A DNA stretch of 47,042 nt from UBA699 sp050261915 (GTDB lineage Bacteria; Bacillota; Clostridia; Clostridiales; Clostridiaceae), in NCBI GenBank assembly GCA_050261915.1, contig JBLNDT010000060.1, forward strand, positions 1 to 47,042. Reading direction: 5' to 3'. Of the stretch, positions 22,006 to 30,393 are shown piece by piece. The stretch's first letter is position 1; every line of letters starts with the position of its first letter. The notes under the pieces are model-generated. The model saw only the letters and a list, made by a program, of their open reading frames with translations, had not been told where the DNA came from and did no database searches. Position numbers and translations under genes: made by a program.

Positions 22006-25000
22006 ATGGCTTTAGATAAGAATTTAAAAAAAGTTTTAATATTAGGTTCCGGCCCAATCATAATAGGCCAGGCAGCAGAATTTGACTATTCAGGAACCCA
22101 GGCATGCAGGGCTATAAGAGAAGAAGGCATAGAAACAATACTTATTAACAGTAATCCTGCAACAATAATGACAGATGAAAATACTGCAGATAAGGTGTAT
22201 ATTGAACCTCTTAATTTAAAAACTGTTGAAAGAATAATTGAAAAGGAAAGACCAGATGGAATACTTGCGGGTTTTGGGGGACAGACTGCATTAAACCTGG
22301 CAATGAATCTTAAAGCTGAAGGAGTCCTTGATAAATATAATGTTAAACTCCTTGGTATAAACGGGGAAGCAATTAAGAAAGCAGAAGACAGGGATGAGTT
22401 TAAAAAGCTTATGGTTGAAACTAATCAGCCTGTGCCTGAAAGCATAATTGCTGTTAATATTGATCAGTGTGTTGAATTTGTAAATAAATACGGGTTCCCT
22501 GTTATTATAAGACCAGCGTACACCCTTGGCGGAACAGGGGGCGGTATAGCAGAAAACATGGAAGAACTTATTGATATATGCGGTCTAGGAATTAAGATGA
22601 GTCCTATAGGACAAATACTTCTAGAACAAAGCGTTGCTGGCTGGAAGGAACTTGAATATGAGGTTGTAAGGGATAAAAAGGATAACTGCATTATAATCTG
22701 CAACATGGAAAACATAGACCCTGTTGGAATCCATACAGGAGACAGTATAGTAGTGGCACCTTCCCAGACACTTCGTGACAAGGAATACCACATGCTTAGA
22801 AGAGCTGCTATTGATATTATAAGAAGCCTTAAAATAGAAGGAGGCTGCAATATCCAGTTTGCTCTGGACACAGACAGCAGCAAGTATGTGGTTATAGAGG
22901 TTAATCCAAGGGTAAGCCGTTCCAGTGCCCTGGCATCAAAAGCCACAGGGTATCCTATAGCTAAAATTGCTGCAAAGATAGCAATAGGATATAGCCTTGA
23001 TGAACTTACTAATTACGTCACAGGAAACTCCAGTGCATGCTTTGAGCCATCCATAGATTATATTGTAACAAAAATACCTAAATGGCCTTTTGATAAATTC
23101 AGCAGTGCCGAAAGAACCCTAGGAACTCAAATGAAGGCAACTGGTGAGGTTATGTCCATAAGCAGAACCTTTGAGAGCTCTCTTATTAAGGCAATCACAT
23201 CACTAGATGGAAAGTTCAATACAATAAGAATAAACAAGATGGCAGAAATGACCATGGAGGAACTTTTTGAAAAGATAAAACTCCAGGATGATCAAAGACT
23301 TTTTGCTGTGGCTGAAGTACTTAGAAAAGGCGGCACAATTGAGGAACTCTATGAACTAACTAAAATTGACAGATGGTTCTTAAATGGAATAAACAACATA
23401 ATTAAAATGGAAAACCGTCTGGCAAATGAAAAAATGAATCCAGAACTTCTTTACGATGCAGAAGCTATGGGTTTTATTGAAGAAGAAATATGCAGTCTAA
23501 GCGGAGAGTCAAAAGAAACTCTTCTAGATTTAAGAACAAAGAACAACATTTATCCTGTATATAAAATGGTTGATACCTGCAGCGGTGAATTTGAGGCAAG
23601 TACTCCATATTATTATTCCTGCTATGAGGAAGAGGATGAGGATATTGTAACAGACAAGGAAAAAATCCTTATGATAGGCTCAGGCCCTATAAGAATAGGT
23701 CAGGGTATAGAATTTGATTATTGCTGTGTTCACGGTGTCCTTGGAATTAAGGAAGCAGGGTATGAAGCTGTTATGATAAACAATAATCCTGAAACGGTAA
23801 GCACAGATTTTGACATTGCAGACAAATTGTACTTTGAGCCTTTATACATTGATGATGTTATGAATGTTATAAAGAAGGAAAAGCCTGAAGGAGTTATAGT
23901 TCAGTTTGGGGGCCAGACTTCAATAAATATTGCTCAAAAGCTTGATGAAAGAGGAGTGAAAATACTAGGAACATCTTTTAAATCTATAGATTTGGCAGAA
24001 GACAGGGATAAGTTCAGAAGCTTTTTAAACAGCCTGAACATACCTTCACCTTCAGGGGATGCCGTTACTTCAGTGGAAGAAGCTTATAAGCTTGTAGAAA
24101 CCCTTGGATACCCGGTGGTGGTTAGACCTTCCTATGTAATAGGAGGCAGAGCTATGGAGGTAGTTTACGACAAGCAGGGACTTACAAAATATATGACAGA
24201 GGCAGTTCAGCTTTCAAATGAGCATCCAATACTTGTAGATAAGTATGTTAAAGGCACTGAAATTGAAGTTGATGCCATTTCAGACGGTGAAGATATACTT
24301 ATTCCAGGAATAATGGAGCATATTGAAAGAACAGGCATACATTCAGGGGACAGCATAACAGTATATCCTCCAATTACCTTAAGCAAGGAGACTTTGGAAG
24401 GATTAATTGAATATACTAAAAAAATAGCAAAAGGCTTGAATATAGTGGGACTTGTTAATATTCAATATGTTTATGATGGAAAAGACATATATGTTATTGA
24501 AGTTAACCCAAGGGCATCAAGAACAGTTCCAATATTAAGCAAAGTTACTGGTGTTCCTATGGTTAAGGCAGCTGTAAAGGTTATGCTAGGAAATAAACTA
24601 AAAAACATGGAATATGGTGTTGGGCTTCTTGAAAACAAAGGTTTATATGCAGTTAAGGTTCCTGTTTTCTCAGGTGAAAAGCTTGCAGATGCAGATATGT
24701 ACCTAGGTCCTGAAATGAAGTCAACTGGAGAGGTACTCGGAGTAGACAGGGATTTAGATAAGGCGGTATATAAAGGTTTCACAGCTAGTGGAATAAATAT
24801 TCCTACAGAAGGCAGCATTTATGCATCCCTAAAGGATGCAGACAAGGCTGACGGCTTAGAGATAATAAAGAAGTATGCAGAGTTTGGATTTAAAATATAT
24901 GCATCAAAGGGTACTTTCAATTACTTAAAAGAGAAGGGACTTAAATGTGAGCTCATTCAAATAGATAAAGTCCCTCAATTAATCAACGAAGGTAAAATAA

Positions 25001-25194
25001 ACATTGTAATTAATACACCTACCAGGGGCAATAATGCTTTAAGCCAAGGCTTCAAGCTTAGAAGAAGGGCTTCTGAGTATAGAGTTCCAGTATTTACATG
25101 TATAGATACAGCAAAAGTATTTTTAGATGCAGTTAGAATTGAAAAGTATAATGAGCCTGTAGATTATCATACTATGAATAATTATCTTCAATAA
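22006..25194 (+). CDS. carB: carbamoyl-phosphate synthase large subunit
   Basis: 1062 residues, full length, with two homologous ATP-grasp halves. Half 1 starts KKVLILGSGPIIIGQAAEFD and carries GGTGGGIAEN; half 2 starts near residue 550 with KILMIGSGPIRIGQGIEFD and carries the matching GGRAMEVVYD. The C-terminal ~130 residues form the allosteric MGS-like domain (IINTPTRGN-type VINTPTRGN). No damage seen. Start ATG 22006 follows AGGAGG within the carA end. Confidence 0.97.
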   Translation: MALDKNLKKVLILGSGPIIIGQAAEFDYSGTQACRAIREEGIETILINSNPATIMTDENTADKVYIEPLNLKTVERIIEKERPDGILAGFGGQTALNLAMNLKAEGVLDKYNVKLLGINGEAIKKAEDRDEFKKLMVETNQPVPESIIAVNIDQCVEFVNKYGFPVIIRPAYTLGGTGGGIAENMEELIDICGLGIKMSPIGQILLEQSVAGWKELEYEVVRDKKDNCIIICNMENIDPVGIHTGDSIVVAPSQTLRDKEYHMLRRAAIDIIRSLKIEGGCNIQFALDTDSSKYVVIEVNPRVSRSSALASKATGYPIAKIAAKIAIGYSLDELTNYVTGNSSACFEPSIDYIVTKIPKWPFDKFSSAERTLGTQMKATGEVMSISRTFESSLIKAITSLDGKFNTIRINKMAEMTMEELFEKIKLQDDQRLFAVAEVLRKGGTIEELYELTKIDRWFLNGINNIIKMENRLANEKMNPELLYDAEAMGFIEEEICSLSGESKETLLDLRTKNNIYPVYKMVDTCSGEFEASTPYYYSCYEEEDEDIVTDKEKILMIGSGPIRIGQGIEFDYCCVHGVLGIKEAGYEAVMINNNPETVSTDFDIADKLYFEPLYIDDVMNVIKKEKPEGVIVQFGGQTSINIAQKLDERGVKILGTSFKSIDLAEDRDKFRSFLNSLNIPSPSGDAVTSVEEAYKLVETLGYPVVVRPSYVIGGRAMEVVYDKQGLTKYMTEAVQLSNEHPILVDKYVKGTEIEVDAISDGEDILIPGIMEHIERTGIHSGDSITVYPPITLSKETLEGLIEYTKKIAKGLNIVGLVNIQYVYDGKDIYVIEVNPRASRTVPILSKVTGVPMVKAAVKVMLGNKLKNMEYGVGLLENKGLYAVKVPVFSGEKLADADMYLGPEMKSTGEVLGVDRDLDKAVYKGFTASGINIPTEGSIYASLKDADKADGLEIIKKYAEFGFKIYASKGTFNYLKEKGLKCELIQIDKVPQLINEGKINIVINTPTRGNNALSQGFKLRRRASEYRVPVFTCIDTAKVFLDAVRIEKYNEPVDYHTMNNYLQ

Positions 25195-25199
25195 AATCT

Positions 25200-25228
25200 A
25201 GAGTTCTCCCTTGGAGAACTCTTTTTTT
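25200..25228 (+). terminator. terminator of carAB
   Basis: Stem AGAGTTCTCC / GGAGAACTCT, loop CTT, then seven T. Confidence 0.92.
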
Positions 25229-25326
25229 AAATGTTAAAAAAATTTTATTATTATTTTTCCTAACTTTGAGTTATAATAATGTAGGGTTTATCACTTTTTA
25301 ATTATAAAGTTTAGGAGGAATTATCA

Positions 25327-26082
25327 GTGGGAAAGCCTAGTATTTTTAGCAGGGACTATGAAAAGAAAATGCGAAGAAGAAGGATTAGAAATCTTTTTTC
25401 AGTGATTGCTGTGGTAATAATTATTGCTGCAGGGATTGCTATGTACAAAACACAGTTTAATTCAAATACTAAAAAACCAGTTACTCAAAATACACAAAAA
25501 AGCGAAAAGCCTAAAGTAGAGGTTGAAAACCAGACTCAAACACCAATTGTTAAGGAAGAAGGATTTGATTTTAAACTAGATGATGGCACTTCCCTAAAAG
25601 CTGTATATACAGTAAATGGAGATTCAAAAGCATTTAAATATTTGTCACCAAAGGAAAGTGGTACTTACTATAATGTAAATCCATCAGGAAATAAGATGGT
25701 GGTATATGACAATAAAGTTCAAAAGATGATTTTAATAGATATTACTGGAACAATAACAGATATTACAAATCCAAGCTATACATCCTCCAGTGGCTATGTG
25801 ATAACTAAAGAAAGCGTGCTGTCACAAAACAACAGTTATATTTGGTGCGATACACCAACCTTTGTGGATGACAGCAATATAGCATACATATCACAGCTTC
25901 CTTGGCTTAACAGAACTACAAAATTTGTATGGATAGAGAATGTTGATTCAAAGCAAAATGTATATATAAACAGCATAGGCGGCGAAAATGTTAAGTTCGA
26001 CACATTGGACAGCAAGGGTCTAGGAATGACAATTGACGGCAGTCTTCTTTATCTTTCACCTAATGGAGGGGTAACGCAATAA
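25327..26082 (+). CDS. membrane-anchored protein of unknown function
   Basis: 251 residues from GTG 25327 (AGGAGGA 8 nt upstream). Short basic N-terminus with MRRRRIRN, one membrane segment (residues ~24-41), a Lys/Thr/Gln-rich linker to ~80, then an extracellular domain of alternating short beta-like stretches (PSGNKMVVYDNKVQKMILIDI, SNIAYISQLPW, LLYLSPNGG), suggestive of a beta-propeller fragment or WD-like sheet. No enzymatic motif. Topology predicts the C-terminal domain outside the cell. The TIM-barrel gene follows 15 nt after the stop, so they form an operon with shared but unknown role. Confidence 0.7.
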   Translation: MGKPSIFSRDYEKKMRRRRIRNLFSVIAVVIIIAAGIAMYKTQFNSNTKKPVTQNTQKSEKPKVEVENQTQTPIVKEEGFDFKLDDGTSLKAVYTVNGDSKAFKYLSPKESGTYYNVNPSGNKMVVYDNKVQKMILIDITGTITDITNPSYTSSSGYVITKESVLSQNNSYIWCDTPTFVDDSNIAYISQLPWLNRTTKFVWIENVDSKQNVYINSIGGENVKFDTLDSKGLGMTIDGSLLYLSPNGGVTQ

Positions 26083-26097
26083 TTAATGGAGGAATAT

Positions 26098-26892
26098 ATG
26101 AAGATTGGATTATCGTCAGCATGTTTTTACCCTGAACTCCTAACAGAAAACAGTATAGAATTTATAAATATGATAGGGTTTAATTCAGGAGAAATATTTT
26201 TAAATACAATTAGTGAATATGAAGAGGATTATATAAAAAAGCTAAATGAAGAAAAGGAAAAATATGAATTCAATGTGGAATCTGTCCATTGTTTTTCATC
26301 AGCTTTAGAGCCCTATCTTTTTGAGGGGTACAAAAGGCGAAGGCAAGACATGTTTAAATATTTTAAACAAGTATGCAGGGCAGCTAAAATTCTTGGAGCA
26401 AAATATTATACTTTTCACGGCATGCGAAAGCTTGATAATTACTCAATAGATAAAAAGTTCACTGCAGAAATCTATGACAAGCTCAATTATACTGCATTAG
26501 AGGAAGGAGTTATTCTTGCTCAGGAAAATGTATGCTGGTGTATGTCCTCGGATATTGATTATTTAAACATGCTTAAAGAGGAATGCAGATATCCTGTTAA
26601 GTTTACACTGGATATAAAACAAGCGTATAGGGCAGGGGTAAACCTTGAAAAATATGTGGAAACCATGGGCAATGATATTGTAAATGTACATATTAATGAC
26701 AGGGATGAACATAACACATGTCTTCTGCCGGGGAAAGGCTCTGTGGATTATGACAGTCTTATAAAACAGCTTAAAGGATTTGGATATAAAGGGAATATGA
26801 TAATAGAGGTTTATAAGGATAATTTTAAAGAAAACTGGGAACTTATTGATGCAAGAGACTTTTTAAATAAAAAATTGGTTAAATATATTTGA
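26098..26892 (+). CDS. sugar phosphate isomerase/epimerase-like TIM barrel
   Basis: 264 residues, xylose-isomerase-like / AP-endonuclease-2-type TIM barrel. Features: KIGLSSACFYP at the start, VESVHCFSS, YYTFHGMRK, LAQENVCWC, FTLDIKQAYRAG, VNVHINDRDE and the C-terminal MIIEVYKDN with the metal-binding Glu/Asp/His set expected for the fold. Substrate not assignable. The frame is open from ATG 26086, but that codon is part of the ATGGAGGA ribosome site; ATG 26098 is the true start. Confidence 0.82.
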   Translation: MKIGLSSACFYPELLTENSIEFINMIGFNSGEIFLNTISEYEEDYIKKLNEEKEKYEFNVESVHCFSSALEPYLFEGYKRRRQDMFKYFKQVCRAAKILGAKYYTFHGMRKLDNYSIDKKFTAEIYDKLNYTALEEGVILAQENVCWCMSSDIDYLNMLKEECRYPVKFTLDIKQAYRAGVNLEKYVETMGNDIVNVHINDRDEHNTCLLPGKGSVDYDSLIKQLKGFGYKGNMIIEVYKDNFKENWELIDARDFLNKKLVKYI

Positions 26893-26955
26893 TATATTGG
26901 CTAAGTTTGGTATATAATTATAAAGTGTCTACATCTGTTAATAAATATTAATATA

Positions 26956-26964
26956 TGCTATAAT
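26956..26964 (+). promoter_or_regulatory. extended -10 promoter of tig
   Basis: TGCTATAAT is an extended -10 element, 42 nt before the tig start. A second possible promoter lies upstream (TTGATA 26889-26894, 18-nt spacer, TATAAT 26913-26918). Confidence 0.6.
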
Positions 26965-27006
26965 GTTATAGTTAAAGCAAAAGGTAATTTAGGAGGAATA
27001 AGTATA

Positions 27007-28299
27007 ATGAACGTAAAAGTGGAGAAAATAGAAACTAATGTGGTTAAACTGGAAATAACTGTTGAGGCAGAAAAATTTAATGATGCAATGAAAAAGTCAT
27101 ATAAAAAGAATGTTAATCAGTTTAATATACCAGGCTTCAGAAAAGGAAAGGCGCCAATGAACATAATAAAGAAATATTATGGCGAAGGTGTTCTTTACAA
27201 CGATGCTATTGATTTTTGCTGTGATGACACATACCCCGTAGCAATAGCAGAAAATGATATCAAACCTGTAGATTATCCAAAAGTAGATATAGTTCAGATA
27301 GGTGAAGGCAAGGACTTCATATATACTGCAGAAGTTACAGTAAAGCCTGAAGTAGAGCTTGGAGAGTACAAGGGAGTAGAAGTTAAGAAAAATGAATATC
27401 CAGTACTTGATGCGCAAATTGAAGGTGAACTTTTAGGAAAACAGGATCAAAATGCAAGAGTAGAAACAAAAGAAGATGGAACTGTTGAAAAAGGCAACAT
27501 TGCTGTAATAGACTTTAAAGGATTTGTAGACGGAGTTGCTTTTGAAGGCGGAGCTGGCAGCGATTATGAACTTGAAATAGGTTCAGGCACATTTATAGAT
27601 ACTTTTGAAGATCAGCTTATTGGACTTTCAAAAGGTGAAAGTAAAAATGTAAGCGTTAATTTTCCAGCTGAATACGGCAATGAAGATTTAAATGGAAAAC
27701 CTGCTGTATTTGAAGTAACTATAAAGGAAATAAAAGTTAAGGAACTTCCAGCTTTAGATGATGAATTTGCAAAAGAAGTTTCAGAATTTGACACATTAGA
27801 TGAATTGAAAGCAGATATTAGGGCAAAACTTGAAAAGGAAAGCCTTGAAAAAGCTGAAAAGGAATTTGAAGCAGCAGTTATAGATACTGTATGTGAAAAT
27901 GCAAAAATTGAAATTCCTGCAGCAATGATAGACAGAGAAATTGAAAATATGATAAGAGATCTTGAAATGAGATTGAAATATCAGGGATTGGATCTTAAAA
28001 CTTACTATGAATATACAAATAGCTCTGAGGAAAAAACAAAGGAATTTATGAAGGAAGCTGCTGAAAAGAGAGTTAAAACAGACTTGGTTATAGAGAAAAT
28101 TGCCAAAGTTGAAAACATCGATGCTACAGATGAAGAATTAATGGCAAAAGCTCAGGAATATGCTAAGCAGTACGGCGGCAATGACATTGAAAAGGCAGCT
28201 AAGATGATTTTCGATGGTCAAAAGGATTATATAAAAGTTGACGTTATAAATGAAAAAGTATTAAAATTGTTAGTAGAAAACAGCAAGTCAATAGCGTAA
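27007..28299 (+). CDS. tig: trigger factor
   Basis: 430 residues, the usual length. Ribosome-bound chaperone with prolyl isomerase activity. N-terminal ribosome-binding domain contains the signature FNIPGFRKGKAPMNII (residues ~39-54); the FKBP-like PPIase domain is about 150-245 (GNIAVIDFKGFVDG, FEDQLIGLSKGE); the C-terminal helical domain follows. AGGAGGA ribosome site. First gene of the conserved order tig-clpP-clpX-lon-engB. Confidence 0.96.
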   Translation: MNVKVEKIETNVVKLEITVEAEKFNDAMKKSYKKNVNQFNIPGFRKGKAPMNIIKKYYGEGVLYNDAIDFCCDDTYPVAIAENDIKPVDYPKVDIVQIGEGKDFIYTAEVTVKPEVELGEYKGVEVKKNEYPVLDAQIEGELLGKQDQNARVETKEDGTVEKGNIAVIDFKGFVDGVAFEGGAGSDYELEIGSGTFIDTFEDQLIGLSKGESKNVSVNFPAEYGNEDLNGKPAVFEVTIKEIKVKELPALDDEFAKEVSEFDTLDELKADIRAKLEKESLEKAEKEFEAAVIDTVCENAKIEIPAAMIDREIENMIRDLEMRLKYQGLDLKTYYEYTNSSEEKTKEFMKEAAEKRVKTDLVIEKIAKVENIDATDEELMAKAQEYAKQYGGNDIEKAAKMIFDGQKDYIKVDVINEKVLKLLVENSKSIA

Positions 28300-28314
28300 T
28301 ATATATAACAAGTA

Positions 28315-28348
28315 TTAATTGCCGGAATAATTTCTGGCAATTAATTTT
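28315..28348 (+). terminator. terminator between tig and clpP
   Basis: Twelve-pair stem TTAATTGCCGGA / TCTGGCAATTAA with one G-U, loop ATAATT, short TTTT tail. Probably partial, since no strong clpP promoter is seen after it. Confidence 0.65.
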
Positions 28349-28369
28349 ACCTAGAAGGAGGAGAAAAAG

Positions 28370-28954
28370 ATGAGTTTAGTTCCAGTAGTTGTAGAGCAGA
28401 CCAATAGGGGTGAAAGGTCTTATGACATTTATTCAAGACTTTTAAAGGACAGAATAATTATGTTAAGCGAGGAAGTAAATGATGTTACTGCAAGCCTTGT
28501 TGTAGCACAGCTTTTGTTCCTTGAAGCAGAAGACCCGGATAAGGATATATTCCTATATATAAACAGTCCAGGAGGATCAATTACATCCGGAATGGCTATA
28601 TTTGATACAATGCAGCATATTAAGCCTGATGTTTCAACAATATGTGTTGGAATGGCAGCTTCCATGGGTGCATTCCTTTTAACAGCAGGAGCAAAGGGAA
28701 AAAGATTTGCACTGCCAAACAGTGAAATAATGATACATCAACCTCTTGGCGGATTCCAAGGTCAGGCTACAGACATAGGGATACATGCCGACAGAATCCT
28801 TAGAATAAAGAAAAACCTAAACAAAATCTTAAGTGAAAGAACAGGCCAGCCACTTGAAAAAATTGAGCAGGACACAGAAAGAGATAATTTCATGTCTGCT
28901 GAAGAAGCAAAAGCATACGGTCTGGTAGATGATGTGTTTTATAAAAAGAAATAA
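28370..28954 (+). CDS. clpP: ATP-dependent Clp protease proteolytic subunit
   Basis: 194 residues. Catalytic triad seen: Ser in CVGMAASMGAFLL (~98), His in MIHQPLGG (~123), Asp in QDTERDNFMSAEEA (~172). N-terminus VPVVVEQTNRGERSYDI matches the usual processed start region. Forms tetradecamers capped by ClpX, encoded 19 nt downstream. GGAGGAG ribosome site. Confidence 0.97.
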   Translation: MSLVPVVVEQTNRGERSYDIYSRLLKDRIIMLSEEVNDVTASLVVAQLLFLEAEDPDKDIFLYINSPGGSITSGMAIFDTMQHIKPDVSTICVGMAASMGAFLLTAGAKGKRFALPNSEIMIHQPLGGFQGQATDIGIHADRILRIKKNLNKILSERTGQPLEKIEQDTERDNFMSAEEAKAYGLVDDVFYKKK

Positions 28955-28973
28955 CCTTTAGTGAGGTGGAGTA

Positions 28974-30263
28974 ATGGTCAAAATTGATGATAAAAAGCAG
29001 CTGAAGTGTTCCTTTTGCGGGAAGACTCAGGATCAGGTGAGAAGGCTTATTGCAGGACCAGGAGTATATATATGTGATGAATGCATAGAACTCTGTTCTG
29101 AAATTATAAGCGATGAATTTGAAGAAGATGTACAGGTGGATGTTAGCTCGCTACCTAAGCCATTGGACATAAAGGGCTATCTTGATCAATATGTAATTGG
29201 TCAGGAACAGGCAAAAAAATCTTTGTCTGTTGCAGTTTACAATCATTATAAAAGGATAAATTCAAATTTGAGTGCAGAGGATGTTGAGCTTCAAAAGAGC
29301 AATATTCTTTTGCTTGGACCTACAGGTTCAGGTAAAACTTTACTTGCTCAAACATTGGCAAAATTTTTAAATGTTCCATTTGCAATTGCGGATGCAACTA
29401 CTTTAACAGAAGCTGGTTATGTTGGTGAAGACGTGGAAAATATTCTGCTGAAGCTTATACAAAATGCAGATTATGATATTGAAAGAGCCGAAAAAGGAAT
29501 TGTTTATATAGATGAAATTGATAAAATTGCAAGGAAAACAGAAAATCCTTCTATAACAAGGGATGTTTCTGGGGAAGGAGTTCAACAGGCACTCCTTAAA
29601 ATTCTTGAAGGAACAGTTGCTTCCGTACCGCCGCAAGGAGGCAGAAAGCATCCTCATCAGGAGTTTATACAGATAAATACTGCAAACATTTTGTTTATAT
29701 GTGGTGGAGCCTTTGACGGCATAGACAAAATAATAGAAAAGAGAACAAGAATAAGTTCCTTAGGTTTTGGTGCTGAAATACACTCCAAAAACCAAAGGGA
29801 TATGGGCACTCTTTTGAAGGACATTATGCCGGGAGATCTTCTAAAGTTTGGATTGATACCAGAATTTGTTGGAAGACTTCCTATAGTAGTAACCTTGGAA
29901 GCACTTGACAGCAAGGCACTTATAAGCATACTTAGCGAACCAAGAAATGCTTTGGTAAAACAGTATAAAAAGCTCTTCGAACTAGACAATGTAGAGCTTG
30001 AATTTGATCAAGAAGCCTTAGAGGCAATTGCTGAGGAAGCAATGAAGAGAAATACAGGTGCCAGAGGATTAAGGGCAATTCTTGAAGACACTATGAAAGA
30101 TGTTATGTTCGACATTCCGTCCAGGGAGGAAATTGCGAAGGTGGTTATACATAAGGAAACCATTGAAACAAAGATTCCTGAACTAATTGAAGCTGAAGGT
30201 GAAAAAAGGACTCCCTTAAAAGTAAAAAAGGCAAGGAATAGAAAAGGCCCTGAAACAGCTTAA
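28974..30263 (+). CDS. clpX: ClpX ATPase subunit of Clp protease
   Basis: 429 residues. N-terminal zinc finger CSFCGKTQ..CDECIELC (residues ~11-43), AAA+ Walker A GPTGSGKT (~119), Walker B GIVYIDEIDKIA (~180), the ClpP-contact loop with LGFGAEIHS (~265) in place of the common IGF, and sensor-2 arginine in TGARGLRAI (~366). It unfolds substrates for ClpP. GAGGTGG ribosome site. Strong terminator follows. Confidence 0.97.
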   Translation: MVKIDDKKQLKCSFCGKTQDQVRRLIAGPGVYICDECIELCSEIISDEFEEDVQVDVSSLPKPLDIKGYLDQYVIGQEQAKKSLSVAVYNHYKRINSNLSAEDVELQKSNILLLGPTGSGKTLLAQTLAKFLNVPFAIADATTLTEAGYVGEDVENILLKLIQNADYDIERAEKGIVYIDEIDKIARKTENPSITRDVSGEGVQQALLKILEGTVASVPPQGGRKHPHQEFIQINTANILFICGGAFDGIDKIIEKRTRISSLGFGAEIHSKNQRDMGTLLKDIMPGDLLKFGLIPEFVGRLPIVVTLEALDSKALISILSEPRNALVKQYKKLFELDNVELEFDQEALEAIAEEAMKRNTGARGLRAILEDTMKDVMFDIPSREEIAKVVIHKETIETKIPELIEAEGEKRTPLKVKKARNRKGPETA

Positions 30264-30267
30264 TTTA

Positions 30268-30310
30268 AACATATAATAATCAGTTTTAACTGATTATTAT
30301 ATGTTTTTTT
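30268..30310 (+). terminator. terminator after clpX
   Basis: Long perfect stem AACATATAATAATCAGTT pairing with 30288-30305, 2-nt loop, then a run of seven T. Confidence 0.9.
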
Positions 30311-30319
30311 ATAATAAAA

Positions 30320-30348
30320 TTGAAAAAAACATATTTTATGGGTATAAT
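30320..30348 (+). promoter_or_regulatory. promoter of lon
   Basis: -35 TTGAAA (30320-30325), 17-nt spacer, -10 TATAAT (30343-30348). Confidence 0.75.
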
Positions 30349-30393
30349 AAACTAGGATTAGAGCATTTAAATGGATAAAGTAAGGAGATTACT

